DNA of 64,000 nt, from positions 2,108,001-2,172,000 of the forward strand of contig NZ_CP147776.1 of NCBI RefSeq assembly GCF_037300705.1, in the 5' to 3' direction. Positions 44,660 to 53,279 of the stretch are shown here, piece after piece. Under the pieces are notes generated by a model, which did no database searches, had not been told where the DNA came from, and saw only the letters and a list, made by a program, of their open reading frames with translations. Source of the stretch: Massilia sp. W12. GTDB lineage: Bacteria > Pseudomonadota > Gammaproteobacteria > Burkholderiales > Burkholderiaceae_D. Each line of letters begins with the position of its first letter. The first letter of the stretch is position 1. The translations under genes and the position numbers were made by a program.

Positions 44660-45760
44660 ATGCACAACGATTTCCCGCAGGTGTTTGTGGTCGGCACCGG
44701 GCGTTGCGGTTCGACCTTGCTCAGCCAGATGCTGAATTTGCATCCGCAAATCTTGAGTTTGTCGGAGTGTTTTTCGTTTTTAAGCGATTTGGGCTGCTTG
44801 CTGGAACAATGTTTTCCAGAGGGTGAGCTGGATGGCGCGGCGCTGTGGCGCATTTTGGGCGCGCAGCGTCCGCGTTTGAACGCCATGCTGCAGCACAGGG
44901 TGGAGATGGCGGAAGTGTTGTATCGCGTCGATGCGGCGGGACGGGCGTATGGGCGCGATGGCGTGCCGGCGCTCTTGCAAACCTGTTTGCCGCATTTGTG
45001 CGCATCTGCGCCGGAGCCTGATTTGGCGGCGCAGGAATGGTATGCGCGTCTGCAGGCGTTTTGTCTGGCGCTGCCGGCGGCTCCCATCGGTGCGCAATAT
45101 CAGCGTGTGTTTGCCTGGCTGGCGCAGCAGATGCAGCGCCGCATCTGGGTTGAACGTTCGGGCGGCGGTTTGCGCATCATTGGCCGCTTGCTGCAGCATT
45201 TTCCGAATGCCCGCTTTGTGCATATTTTGCGCGATGGCCCGGACACTGCCTTGTCCATGAGCCGGCATCGCGGGTTTCGCATGGCCTTCGGGGTATATCA
45301 ATTGATCGAGGTGTTAGGCCATGATCCCTGGGAAAATGCGGATCGCAGCTGGGAGGGCGATTTAAGCGATGAGCAGGCGGCGTTGTTGCCGGAAAATTTC
45401 AGCGCGCAGGCTTTACACGCTTTTGATGCGCCGGCCCCGCTGTGCGGCTTGTACTGGTCGGGCGAAATCATGCAGGGTTTGCCGCATTTGCTGGCGCTGC
45501 CGCCGCAACGCTGCCTGCATCTGCGCTATGAGGATTTATTAAGCCAGCCGGCGCAGTCGCTGGCGGCTTTGTATGACTTTATCAGCGGGCCGCAGCAAGC
45601 GCTGGACGCCGCCTTGCGCCACACCTGGTTGCAGCAGGCGCAAAGCCTGATCGCCAAGCCGTCCTCAGATTGGCGCAGCTTGGCGCCGCGCTTGCGCGAG
45701 CAAACCGCGCACGCCTGTGCGCCCGGCATGCAGGCGCTGCGTGCGGCGCAATTCTATTGA
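44660..45760 (+). CDS. PAPS-dependent sulfotransferase family protein
   Basis: This 366-residue protein has the 5'-phosphosulfate-binding loop FVVGTGRCGSTLLSQML (about 9-25), the 3'-phosphate region RIWVERSGGGLRIIGRLLQH and FVHILRDGPDTALSMSRHR. A C-terminal LHLRYEDLL follows, as in Sulfotransfer_3-type enzymes. It transfers sulfate from PAPS to an unknown hydroxyl or amine acceptor. It starts two bases after the SDR gene (GAGGTGAGT site inside that gene's end), so the pair is an operon. No PAPS-synthesis gene is near. Confidence 0.87.
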   Translation: MHNDFPQVFVVGTGRCGSTLLSQMLNLHPQILSLSECFSFLSDLGCLLEQCFPEGELDGAALWRILGAQRPRLNAMLQHRVEMAEVLYRVDAAGRAYGRDGVPALLQTCLPHLCASAPEPDLAAQEWYARLQAFCLALPAAPIGAQYQRVFAWLAQQMQRRIWVERSGGGLRIIGRLLQHFPNARFVHILRDGPDTALSMSRHRGFRMAFGVYQLIEVLGHDPWENADRSWEGDLSDEQAALLPENFSAQALHAFDAPAPLCGLYWSGEIMQGLPHLLALPPQRCLHLRYEDLLSQPAQSLAALYDFISGPQQALDAALRHTWLQQAQSLIAKPSSDWRSLAPRLREQTAHACAPGMQALRAAQFY

Positions 45761-45762
45761 CT

Positions 45763-46392
45763 TCAACGGCTATGCCAGGCGCCATTGGCTGAGACCACAG
45801 CCTGGCCCTGACGCCAGCCCGGATGTTGCGCATAGCGCATGGTTTGCTCGCCGCCGCCCTCCATTTTGATGCGGGTTTCATACACCACCTGATTGCCGCT
45901 GTGGTCGCGCTCAATCGCATCGCCGATGATGCCGCCGGCCACCACTCCGGCCACGGTGGCGATTTTGCGCCCATCGCCGCCGCCGATTTGATTGCCAATG
46001 ATGCCGCCCACCACTGCGCCGGTGACGGCCCCCACGCCGCTGCTGCCAGCCGGCAGGCTGACCCGGCGCACTGACTGCACCACGCCGCAATTATTGCAAT
46101 ACGCCGGGGCCTGATACGCCACCGGCGCCGCATAGCTTTGCGCCGGCGGCGTCACATATACTCTTTTTTCCACATAACAATCGTCATGTCCGTGGCGATG
46201 GCCATGATGATGTGCATGATGATGGTGGTGTTTATGGTGGTGCTTGTGGTGATGCTTGTGATGATGGTGGCAATCGTGATGGTGGTGCTTGTGATCCGCC
46301 ATGGCTGGCGCGGACAGGATCAGCAGGGCGCCCAGACTTGCCACGAATTTGAGGATTTGTCCGGCGGATGCGGCTTGCAGTGCGGTTTTCAT
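45763..46392 (-). CDS. Secreted His-rich glycine-zipper protein
   Basis: This 209-residue protein has a signal peptide (MKTALQAASAGQILKFVASL onward, cleavage after APAMA). A striking histidine tract follows (about residues 34-70, nearly all His with scattered Lys, Asp, Cys, Gly, Arg). Next come a Tyr/Ala/Pro linker with a Cys-x-x-Cys (YCNNCG) and a 2TM glycine zipper (VGAVTGAVVGGIIGNQIGGG, then AGVVAGGIIGDAIE). Glycine-zipper-2TM proteins are outer-membrane-associated. The His tract suggests metal (Ni/Zn/Cu) binding. ATG 46392 has AGGA at good spacing. It converges with the sulfotransferase gene, two bases apart. Confidence 0.85.
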   Translation of the reverse strand: MKTALQAASAGQILKFVASLGALLILSAPAMADHKHHHHDCHHHHKHHHKHHHKHHHHHAHHHGHRHGHDDCYVEKRVYVTPPAQSYAAPVAYQAPAYCNNCGVVQSVRRVSLPAGSSGVGAVTGAVVGGIIGNQIGGGDGRKIATVAGVVAGGIIGDAIERDHSGNQVVYETRIKMEGGGEQTMRYAQHPGWRQGQAVVSANGAWHSR

Positions 46393-46611
46393 GATCATTC
46401 CTGACATGTGACACAGATAGGCGGCAAACGCCGGCTTGCGCAGAAAAGATGACAATGTTGCATTGCAATAATTGTAATGAAATGCAAGCTGGGCGCGCCG
46501 GGTTTGATATTTTTTAAATATGCCGGCATCAAATTCCATCTATGATTTGCTACTCTGGGCGCAGCGCTTCAAGCCTGCGCCCGCTTTTTCACTCTCGAAA
46601 GGAAACCTTGT

Positions 46612-47367
46612 ATGCAGCAGAGCAGCCTGGTCAGTCAACAATTCGGCAATCAAGCGCAGGCTTATTTGCGCAGCGCAGTGCACGCCCAGGGGGCGGAACT
46701 GCAGCGCATGACGGATTTGGCGCGCGCCAGCGCGGCGCTGCATGCCCTGGATTTGGGTTGCGGCGCCGGGCATGTCAGTTTTGCCCTGGCTGCCGGCGGC
46801 GCGACTGTCACCGCCTATGATGTTTCGCCCAAGATGCTGGAAGTGGTGGGGCAGGAGGCGCAGCGGCGCGCTTGCCGCCTCAGCCTGCGCCAGGGGCAGG
46901 CGGAGCGCCTGCCGTTTGCCGACGCCAGCTTTGATCTGGTGGCCAGCCGGTTTTCCGCCCATCATTGGGAAGATGTGCCGGCGGCCTTGGCCGAAGTGCG
47001 GCGGGTCTTAAAGCCTGGCGGGCAATGCATTCTGGTGGATGTGATTGCGCCGCCGCAGCCCCTGTTTGACACCGTATTGCAAACGGTGGAAATTTTGCGC
47101 GATCCTTCCCATGTGCGCGACTACAGCGCCAGCCAGTGGCGGGAAATGGCGCTGCAAGCCGGCTTGGCCTGCGGCGAGTTCATGCAATGGAAGCTGACCA
47201 TGGTGTTTGATGTCTGGATTGCACGCATGAACACCAGCTTGCAGCGTGCTGATGCGATTCGCGATGTGTTTGATCAGGCGGCACAGGAAGTGCGCAGCTA
47301 TTTCAATGTGCAGCCGGATTATTCCTGGGATATGGATGTGATGTGGCTGGCGATGACAGCGCCATAA
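46612..47367 (+). CDS. Class I SAM-dependent methyltransferase
   Basis: This 251-residue enzyme has motif I ALDLGCGAGHVSFALA (about 45-60) and the acidic end of strand 2 in VTAYDVSPKMLEVV. The DASFDLVASRFSAHHW and VLKPGGQCILVDVI segments follow, the Methyltransf_11 pattern. It resembles E. coli YafE/UbiE-like enzymes, but the substrate is unknown. The C-terminal extension (DIRDVFDQ-like helix, YSWDMDVMWLAM) is shared by YafE-type proteins. GGAAAC precedes ATG 46612. Confidence 0.9.
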   Translation: MQQSSLVSQQFGNQAQAYLRSAVHAQGAELQRMTDLARASAALHALDLGCGAGHVSFALAAGGATVTAYDVSPKMLEVVGQEAQRRACRLSLRQGQAERLPFADASFDLVASRFSAHHWEDVPAALAEVRRVLKPGGQCILVDVIAPPQPLFDTVLQTVEILRDPSHVRDYSASQWREMALQAGLACGEFMQWKLTMVFDVWIARMNTSLQRADAIRDVFDQAAQEVRSYFNVQPDYSWDMDVMWLAMTAP

Positions 47368-47460
47368 GCAGCAGGCCGGGTGGTCGCTGCGCGAGAACCC
47401 GGCGTCCGACAACTGGATGATCAAAGGAAGCGGAGCGGGCGATACCCGCCCTTTACCCCG

Positions 47461-48258
47461 TCACCAGAATTTCCACCAGGCCTTATCCTGTTGCAAACCA
47501 TTGCCCAGATAGGCGCTCTTGGGATAGTTCAGCTTAAACACGCGCAGCGCATCATCGCGCAAATCGTTCAAGCCCATCTTGTCATAGGCTTGCGCCATGA
47601 TCCACAAAGCCTCTTCAACCGCCGGCGAGCCGTTATAATCGCGCACCGCAGTTTGCGCCCGGTTGGCCGCCGCCAGATACGCGCCGCGCCGCATATAGTA
47701 GCGCGCCACATGCACTTCATATTGCGCCATGGCGTTGATCAAATACTTCATGCGCGCCACCGCATCCGGCGTATATTGGCTGGCGGGGAATTTTTCCGCT
47801 AATTGGCGGAAAGCATCAAACGCTTCGCGCGTGGCTTTTGAGTCGCGCTCGGTCGGATCCTGATCGTAGATGGCGTGCAGGAAATCTTTTTTGTCGTTGA
47901 AATTGACCAGTCCGCGCAGATAGTACATATAGTCCACGCTGGGGTGGTTGGGGTGCAGCTTGATAAAACGCTCGATGGCCGCCAGGGCTTGCGCCTGGTC
48001 GCCCTGCTTGTAGTGGGCGTAGGCGATTTCCATCTGCGATTGCTGGGCGTAAGTGCCGAAAGGGAAGCGCGCTTCGAGTTTTTCAAACAACTGCACCGCA
48101 CGTTCGTAATTGCCGTTCGTCAGGTCTTCCTTGGCCTCCGTGTACAATTTAGTGGCGGTCCAGTTTTTGGTCTCGTCGGCGCGGTCAGGGAACAGGCCGC
48201 AGGCCGACAGCGATACGCACAGGAGCGCGGCGACCAGGGTTTTGCTGTGTTTATGCAT
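47461..48258 (-). CDS. bamD: Outer membrane assembly lipoprotein BamD
   Basis: This 265-residue essential component of the BAM complex inserts beta-barrels into the outer membrane. The lipobox is VSLSAC (C20). Tetratricopeptide repeats follow (LYTEAKEDLTNGNYERAVQL, FPFGTYAQQSQMEIAYAHYK, PNHPSVDYMYYLRGLVNFND). ATG 48258 gives a normal lipoprotein start, MHKHSKTLVAALLCVSLSAC. It is divergent from rluD, the conserved arrangement in beta- and gammaproteobacteria. Confidence 0.97.
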   Translation of the reverse strand: MHKHSKTLVAALLCVSLSACGLFPDRADETKNWTATKLYTEAKEDLTNGNYERAVQLFEKLEARFPFGTYAQQSQMEIAYAHYKQGDQAQALAAIERFIKLHPNHPSVDYMYYLRGLVNFNDKKDFLHAIYDQDPTERDSKATREAFDAFRQLAEKFPASQYTPDAVARMKYLINAMAQYEVHVARYYMRRGAYLAAANRAQTAVRDYNGSPAVEEALWIMAQAYDKMGLNDLRDDALRVFKLNYPKSAYLGNGLQQDKAWWKFW

Positions 48259-48368
48259 AAAGGCTGACAAAAAATGGATAGAGCGCGGGCAAGGAATTGC
48301 TCGCCGTTTTCAAAACAGGCAGATTATAGCCTAAGGGCTGGCCGATGAATTAACCTGGAATCGAAGTA

Positions 48369-49520
48369 ATGACAAAGAATAAGAGAACCGGCGGTCGCTC
48401 CGCTGATGAAGAATTGAAACCGCGCCGTCCCTCGAATCAGGATTATGTGCAAATGATCGTGATCGGCGAAGAGGAAGACGATGAAGATTGGGACGATGAA
48501 GAGGACGGCTTGCCGGATGAAGACTTCCAGCACAGCGCGACCAGCTTTGCCGCCGGCACAGAATTTGCGCCGCCGCCCGATTTAAGCCCGCTCAGCCTGA
48601 CGCTGCAGGAAGAAGACGCCGGTTTGCGGCTGGACAAAGCGCTGGCCATGCATTTACCGCAATTTTCGCGCAGCCGCCTGCAAACCTGGTTAGAGCAAGG
48701 CCATATTCTGATCGACGGCAAACCGGCGCGCGCCAAGCATATTGTGAGCGGCGATGAGGAAGTTGAAGTCATTCCGCAAATCGAACCGCAACACCAGGCT
48801 TTCACCGCGCAGGAAGTGGCGCTGGACGTGGTGTATCAGGATGACAGCCTGCTGGTGTTGCACAAACCGGCCGGGCTGGTGGTGCATCCCGGCGCCGGCA
48901 ACTGGTCGGGCACCTTGTTAAACGGCTTATTGCACGCCTATCCGGAATTGGCGAATGTGCCACGGGCCGGCATCGTGCACCGCCTGGATAAAGACACCAG
49001 CGGTTTGATGGTGGTGGCAAAAACCCTGGAAGCGCATATTGATCTGGTGCGCCAGCTGCAAGCGCGCAGCGTCAAGCGCGAATACCTGGCCCTGGTCTGG
49101 GGCCGTCCGCGCGTGCAGGGTACAATTGACGCCGCCATGAGCCGCCATCCGCGCGACCGCATCAAAATGGCGGTTTCCAAACACCCCGACGCCAAGGCCG
49201 CACGCACCCATTACCACGCATTGGCCAGCGGCGAGTGTGAAGGCAAGCCGGTGGCGCTGGTGCGCTGCAGCCTGGAAACCGGGCGCACCCATCAAATCCG
49301 CGTGCATATGTCGCATTTGGGTTTTCCCCTGGTGGGCGACAATCTGTACGGCAAGCCGCATCTGCAAGGCGCATTCACGCGTCAGGCCCTGCATGCGCAA
49401 CGCCTGGGGCTGGTGCATCCGGCCAGCGGCGAGGCGATGCAGTGGGAAGTCGCGTTGCCGCAAGACATGCAAGACTTGCTGCAAAAAAGCGGGATTGATC
49501 TCGCTGTCTGCACAGCGTAA
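48369..49520 (+). CDS. rluD: 23S rRNA pseudouridine synthase RluD
   Basis: This 383-residue enzyme makes pseudouridines 1911, 1915 and 1917 in helix 69 of 23S rRNA. It has an S4-like RNA-binding domain (about 82-140, LRLDKALAMHLPQFSRSRLQ) and a catalytic core with D207 in GIVHRLDKDTSGLMV. The first 75 residues are a highly acidic extension (EEEDDEDWDDEEDG at about 34-47) not present in E. coli RluD but usual in Burkholderiales. pgeF begins ten bases after the stop. Confidence 0.95.
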   Translation: MTKNKRTGGRSADEELKPRRPSNQDYVQMIVIGEEEDDEDWDDEEDGLPDEDFQHSATSFAAGTEFAPPPDLSPLSLTLQEEDAGLRLDKALAMHLPQFSRSRLQTWLEQGHILIDGKPARAKHIVSGDEEVEVIPQIEPQHQAFTAQEVALDVVYQDDSLLVLHKPAGLVVHPGAGNWSGTLLNGLLHAYPELANVPRAGIVHRLDKDTSGLMVVAKTLEAHIDLVRQLQARSVKREYLALVWGRPRVQGTIDAAMSRHPRDRIKMAVSKHPDAKAARTHYHALASGECEGKPVALVRCSLETGRTHQIRVHMSHLGFPLVGDNLYGKPHLQGAFTRQALHAQRLGLVHPASGEAMQWEVALPQDMQDLLQKSGIDLAVCTA

Positions 49521-49529
49521 GGGCGGGCT

Positions 49530-50309
49530 GTGAGCAGCTTTGCCGATTGTTTGCCGGTACAGTGGCCGGGGCCGGTGGCGCCGCAGATTCAGGCCGCTTG
49601 CACCACGCGCGCAGGCGGCGTCAGTGCGCCACCCTGGAACGGACAGGCGACAGGGCAGGCCGACGGCTGGAATCTGGCCGCCCATGTTGGCGACGCTGAG
49701 CAGGCGGTGCTGCAAAATCGCGCTATCTTGCGTCAGCGTCTGGCGCTGCCGCAAGAACCCTGCTGGCTGAATCAAGTGCATGGCGTGGCGCTGGCGGATG
49801 CTGACCAAAGGCATGCCGCGCCGCCCACCGCTGATGCGGTCACCAGTGCTCAAGGCGGCGTGTGTGCGATTTTGACCGCTGATTGTCTGCCGGTCTTGCT
49901 GTGCAGTCCGGATGGCGCGGTGCTGGCGGCGGCCCATGCCGGCTGGCGCGGGCTGGCCGGCGGCGTCTTGCAAGCCACGGCGGGCGCGATGCGCGCGCGC
50001 GGCGCACAGGAAATTTACGCCTGGCTGGGGCCGGCCATCAGTCAGCCGCATTTTGAAGTCGGGCCGGAAGTGTTGGCCGCGTTTGTGCAGAGTCTGGGGG
50101 AGGCGGCGCAGGCGGCGTTTGTCGCCGGGCGCGCAGACCGTGTGCATGGCGATTTATTTCATCTGGCCCGCCTTGCCCTGGCGCAAGCCGGCGTCACGCA
50201 AGTCGCCGGCGGCGGCGTCTGCACTTTCAGCGATGCGCGCTTTTATTCATACCGGCGGCAAGCACGCACCGGGCGCTTTGCGAGTTTGCTGTGGCGCGCC
50301 GCAGCATAG
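49530..50309 (+). CDS. pgeF: PgeF/YfiH family purine nucleoside phosphorylase/laccase-domain protein
   Basis: This 259-residue Cu-oxidase_4 (LACC1-like) protein has the metal-binding residues in WLNQVHGVAL, CAILTADCLPVLLCS and AAHAGWRGLAGGVL. Family members act on adenosine/inosine and in E. coli YfiH edits the cytosolic muropeptide pool. The start is GTG 49530, ten bases after rluD; no alternative ATG exists in the conserved N-terminus. The order rluD-pgeF is conserved. Confidence 0.93.
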   Translation: MSSFADCLPVQWPGPVAPQIQAACTTRAGGVSAPPWNGQATGQADGWNLAAHVGDAEQAVLQNRAILRQRLALPQEPCWLNQVHGVALADADQRHAAPPTADAVTSAQGGVCAILTADCLPVLLCSPDGAVLAAAHAGWRGLAGGVLQATAGAMRARGAQEIYAWLGPAISQPHFEVGPEVLAAFVQSLGEAAQAAFVAGRADRVHGDLFHLARLALAQAGVTQVAGGGVCTFSDARFYSYRRQARTGRFASLLWRAAA

Positions 50310-50313
50310 CGCT

Positions 50314-50565
50314 TCAATTTTTTTCTTCCGTTTGCGCGGGCGGCGCTGCCGTCGCGGCGTCTTGTGGCGATGGCGGCGCTGATTGCGCCTGTCTGGCAAG
50401 ATGTTCTGCGCGTTGGCGCCGCATTTTGCTGCGTTGCAGATACAATACCAGGGCCAATGGCGCCAGCAGGTAGAACAGAACATCCATCAATCCGGCGATG
50501 AAAGATTCTTCGGTCAGGGCCATCATCATGACCACATACGCCCAGGCGATGACGACGATCAGCAT
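50314..50565 (-). CDS. Small membrane protein of unknown function
   Basis: This 83-residue protein has two helices (about 1-15 and 24-44, MLIVVIAWAYVVMMMALTEE, then FIAGLMDVLFYLLAPLALVL), a basic segment, and a Pro/Ala/Gln-rich tail ending EEKN. It converges with pgeF and is divergent from phaC. I accept it for its clean membrane topology and positive-inside pattern. Function unknown. Confidence 0.65.
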   Translation of the reverse strand: MLIVVIAWAYVVMMMALTEESFIAGLMDVLFYLLAPLALVLYLQRSKMRRQRAEHLARQAQSAPPSPQDAATAAPPAQTEEKN

Positions 50566-50583
50566 GTTTTTACTCTCCGCAAT

Positions 50584-50613
50584 GCAAAGCGCAGATTGTA
50601 CCCTGCGCTTTGC
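50584..50613. promoter_or_regulatory. Perfect inverted repeat in the phaC promoter region
   Basis: GCAAAGCGCAG (50584-50594) and CTGCGCTTTGC (50603-50613) form a perfect 11 bp inverted repeat with an 8-base spacer, 24 bases before the phaC start. Its GCA/TGC ends fit the TGC...GCA-type sequences reported for PhaR/PhbF regulators. It is a candidate operator, though it could instead act as an mRNA hairpin. Confidence 0.5.
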
Positions 50614-50637
50614 TGCGAACGACTAAGGAAGAGCACG

Positions 50638-52488
50638 ATGAGTGATGCGCAGCAAATGTTTGGCCAGTGGTTGAACCACATGGGCTCCTTGATGAACCAG
50701 GGTATGAGCAGCTGGATGCAAAGCATGCCGCAGCAAAGCGGCGCGCACAGCGGCGCACCATTCGGCCCGGCTGCGCCGGACGCGCCGTGGCAAGCCTGGT
50801 TGCAAATGGCCCCCGATCTGGTCAGCCGCATGATGGGGCAAATGATGACCCAGGGCGGCAATAACCGTCTGCCGGAAGCAGTGGCCACGATTTTGCAAGA
50901 AGCCGGCGCCAGCATCAAACCGGAACAATTTTCCCAATTGCAGCAAGCTTATCTGGAACAATTCGGCCAGCTGTGGCAAAACATGTTGCAAAACAAATTG
51001 CCTGAATTGCACGACCGCCGCTTCGCCGCCAAACTCTGGCGCGAAAACCCCTTGAACGCCTTCAACGCCGCCAGCTATTTGTTAAATGCGCAATATCTGC
51101 GCGATCTGGTGGACGCGGTGCAAGCGCCGCCCAAGGCGCGCGCCAAGCTGGAGTTTTCGGTCGGCCAATTGATCGACGCCATGTCGCCGGCGAATTTCTT
51201 TGTCACCAACCCCGAAGCCCAGCAAAAACTGTTGGAAAGCAATGGCCAGAGCTTGACGCGCGGCATCGCCAATCTGTTCGCTGACTTGCAAAAGGGACGT
51301 ATCACCCAGTCCGATGAAAGCGCGTTTGAAGTCGGCGTGAATGTCGCCACCACCGAAGGCGATGTGGTGTTTGAAAATGAGTTGTTCCAATTGATTCAAT
51401 ACAAGCCGCTCACCGCCCAGGTGCAGCAAACCCCGCTGCTGATGGTTCCGCCTTGCATCAACAAGTTTTACATTCTTGATTTGCAGCCGGATAACTCGCT
51501 GGTGCGCTATGCCGTGGCGCAAGGGCATACCGTGTTCATGGTCAGCTGGCGCAACCCGGATCAAAGCCTGCGCCATTTGAGCTGGGATGACTATATCGAA
51601 CAAGCCGCCTTGAAAGCGATTGCCGTGGTGCAGGAAATCAGCGGCGCGCCCAAGTTGCATTGCTTTGGTTTTTGCGTTGGCGGCACCATCATCGCCACCG
51701 CGCTGGCGGTGTTGGCTGCGCGCGGCGAACATCCCGCCGCCAGTCTGACCTTGCTCACCACCTTCCTCGATTTCGCCGAGGCCGGCGTGCTGGAAGTGTT
51801 TGTCGATGAGCCGCAAGTGCAGATGCGCGAGCAGACCCTGGGGCAGGGCGGCTTGATGCCGGGGCGCGATCTGGCCGCCACCTTCTCCAGCCTGCGCCCG
51901 AATGATCTGGTGTGGAATTATGTGCAAGCCAATTATCTGAAAGGCGAAGAGCCGCCGCCATTTGATTTGCTGTTCTGGAATGGCGACAGCACCAATTTGC
52001 CCGGCCCCATGTTCTGCTGGTATTTGCGCAATACCTATCTGGAAAACAGCCTGAAAGAACCGGGCAAGCTGACGGTCTGCGGCGAAGCGGTGGATTTGGG
52101 CAAGATCGACGCCCCGGTGTTTATTTACGCTTCGCGCGAAGACCACATTGTGCCCTGGGGCGCGGCGTTTTCATCGCGCACCATCCTCAACCCCAAACAG
52201 CCCAAGCGCAATCGCTTTGTGCTGGGCGCCTCCGGCCACATCGCCGGCGTGATCAATTCCCCGGTCAAGAAAAAGCGCAGCCACTGGGTGTATGACGGCG
52301 CCGCCAAAACCAAGGAGGAATGGCTGGAAAAAGCCGAAGAGCGCGCCGGCAGCTGGTGGCCTGAATGGGCTGCGTTTTTAGAAGCGCACGGCGGCAAACA
52401 GATCAAGGCGCCGGCTAAGCCCGGCAAGGGCAAATACAAGCCGATCGAAGCCGCGCCGGGACGTTACGTCAAAGTGCGCGGCGACTGA
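50638..52488 (+). CDS. phaC: Class I poly(3-hydroxyalkanoate) synthase
   Basis: This 616-residue enzyme polymerises 3-hydroxyacyl-CoA into PHA granules. The N-terminal PhaC_N domain covers about 100-270. The alpha/beta-hydrolase core has the lipase-like box GFCVGG with catalytic C346, and the triad is completed by D502 (SREDHIVPW) and H534 (GASGHIAGV). The length and residues fit class I. The Met/Gln-rich N-terminus (MSDAQQMFGQWLNHMGSLMN) is typical. A frame extends upstream to 50383 without homology. phaR follows 158 bases later; phaA/phaB are not in the window. Confidence 0.97.
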   Translation: MSDAQQMFGQWLNHMGSLMNQGMSSWMQSMPQQSGAHSGAPFGPAAPDAPWQAWLQMAPDLVSRMMGQMMTQGGNNRLPEAVATILQEAGASIKPEQFSQLQQAYLEQFGQLWQNMLQNKLPELHDRRFAAKLWRENPLNAFNAASYLLNAQYLRDLVDAVQAPPKARAKLEFSVGQLIDAMSPANFFVTNPEAQQKLLESNGQSLTRGIANLFADLQKGRITQSDESAFEVGVNVATTEGDVVFENELFQLIQYKPLTAQVQQTPLLMVPPCINKFYILDLQPDNSLVRYAVAQGHTVFMVSWRNPDQSLRHLSWDDYIEQAALKAIAVVQEISGAPKLHCFGFCVGGTIIATALAVLAARGEHPAASLTLLTTFLDFAEAGVLEVFVDEPQVQMREQTLGQGGLMPGRDLAATFSSLRPNDLVWNYVQANYLKGEEPPPFDLLFWNGDSTNLPGPMFCWYLRNTYLENSLKEPGKLTVCGEAVDLGKIDAPVFIYASREDHIVPWGAAFSSRTILNPKQPKRNRFVLGASGHIAGVINSPVKKKRSHWVYDGAAKTKEEWLEKAEERAGSWWPEWAAFLEAHGGKQIKAPAKPGKGKYKPIEAAPGRYVKVRGD

Positions 52489-52521
52489 GACAAAAATGAA
52501 TGCGCTGCAGCAAAATGATTA

Positions 52522-52552
52522 CGCAAGCATGGGCGTTTTCGCCCATCTTGCG
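52522..52552. promoter_or_regulatory. Long hairpin/inverted repeat in the phaC-phaR gap, with phaR -10 box
   Basis: CGCAAG plus ATGGGCG pair with CGCCCAT plus CTTGCG around TTTT, a 13 bp stem with one bulge. A perfect TATAAT lies right after it (52555-52560) and probably belongs to phaR. TGCGCTGCAGCAA at 52501-52513 is another TGC/GCA-type element. The hairpin may end phaC transcripts or serve as a PhaR autoregulatory site. Confidence 0.5.
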
Positions 52553-52646
52553 CATATAATCACTGAAAAAAGCATCATGCAGGGCAAATCCCGCACTGCC
52601 ACTTGATCACGCGCCTTATTGCGGCGCTAACACCATGGGAAACGCG

Positions 52647-53201
52647 ATGAACAGTGCAAGAAAGACCAATGAACGGCTGATCAAGAAATACCCCAATCGC
52701 CGTTTGTACGACACCCAGACCAGTTCCTACATTACCTTGAACGATGTCAAACAATTGGTGCTGGACAATGAAGAATTCACCGTGGTTGACGCCAAAAACA
52801 ACGAGGATTTGACGCGCAGCATTCTGCTGCAAATCATTCTTGAGGAAGAAGCCAGCGGCACTCCCATGTTTTCCAGCGCGGCCCTGTCGCAAATCATCCG
52901 TTTTTACGGTCATGCAATGCAGGGCATGATGGGTTCCTATCTGGAAAAGAATGTGCAAGCCTTCACCGAGATCCAAAACAAGCTGGCCGAAAGCTCGAAA
53001 GGCTTGTATGACGGGCGCGGCCTGAATCCGGAACTCTGGAGCCAGTTCCTGAATGTGCAAGGGCCGATGATGCAGGGCATGATGAACAACTACATCGACC
53101 AGAGCAAATCACTGTTTGTGCAAATGCAGGAACAGATGCAAAACCAGGCCAAATCGATTTTCGGCGCTTTCCCCTTCGTCCCGCCGACGGATAAAAAATA
53201 A
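52647..53201 (+). CDS. phaR: PHA synthesis repressor PhaR
   Basis: This 184-residue regulator binds DNA and nascent PHA. The conserved N-terminal DNA-binding domain (about 10-75) shows RLIKKYPNRRLYDTQTSSYI, TLNDVKQLVLDNEEF and the repeated PHB_acc motif LTRSILLQIILEEEASG. The C-terminal half is Met/Gln-rich and amphipathic (GPMMQGMMNNYIDQSK). Start ATG 52647 is preferred (GGGAAA upstream); ATG 52635 would add four residues. It lies downstream of phaC and probably represses phasin genes, itself and possibly phaC. Confidence 0.94.
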   Translation: MNSARKTNERLIKKYPNRRLYDTQTSSYITLNDVKQLVLDNEEFTVVDAKNNEDLTRSILLQIILEEEASGTPMFSSAALSQIIRFYGHAMQGMMGSYLEKNVQAFTEIQNKLAESSKGLYDGRGLNPELWSQFLNVQGPMMQGMMNNYIDQSKSLFVQMQEQMQNQAKSIFGAFPFVPPTDKK

Positions 53202-53279
53202 AGCCGGCAAACCGGCCTGCCGCTGTGCGGGCCGCTTTTCTCATGCGCCGGCTGTGGCGCACCACGATTGCGGATCATA

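Noticed and set aside
47427-47453. GC-rich short hairpin after the methyltransferase and bamD genes
   Set aside because: Stem of only about five base pairs and no T run; not enough to call a terminator.
48927-50147. 406-codon minus-strand frame opposite rluD-pgeF
   Set aside because: Covers two clear genes on the other strand and has shadow composition.
51082-52146. 354-codon minus-strand frame opposite phaC
   Set aside because: Antisense to the catalytic core of PHA synthase.
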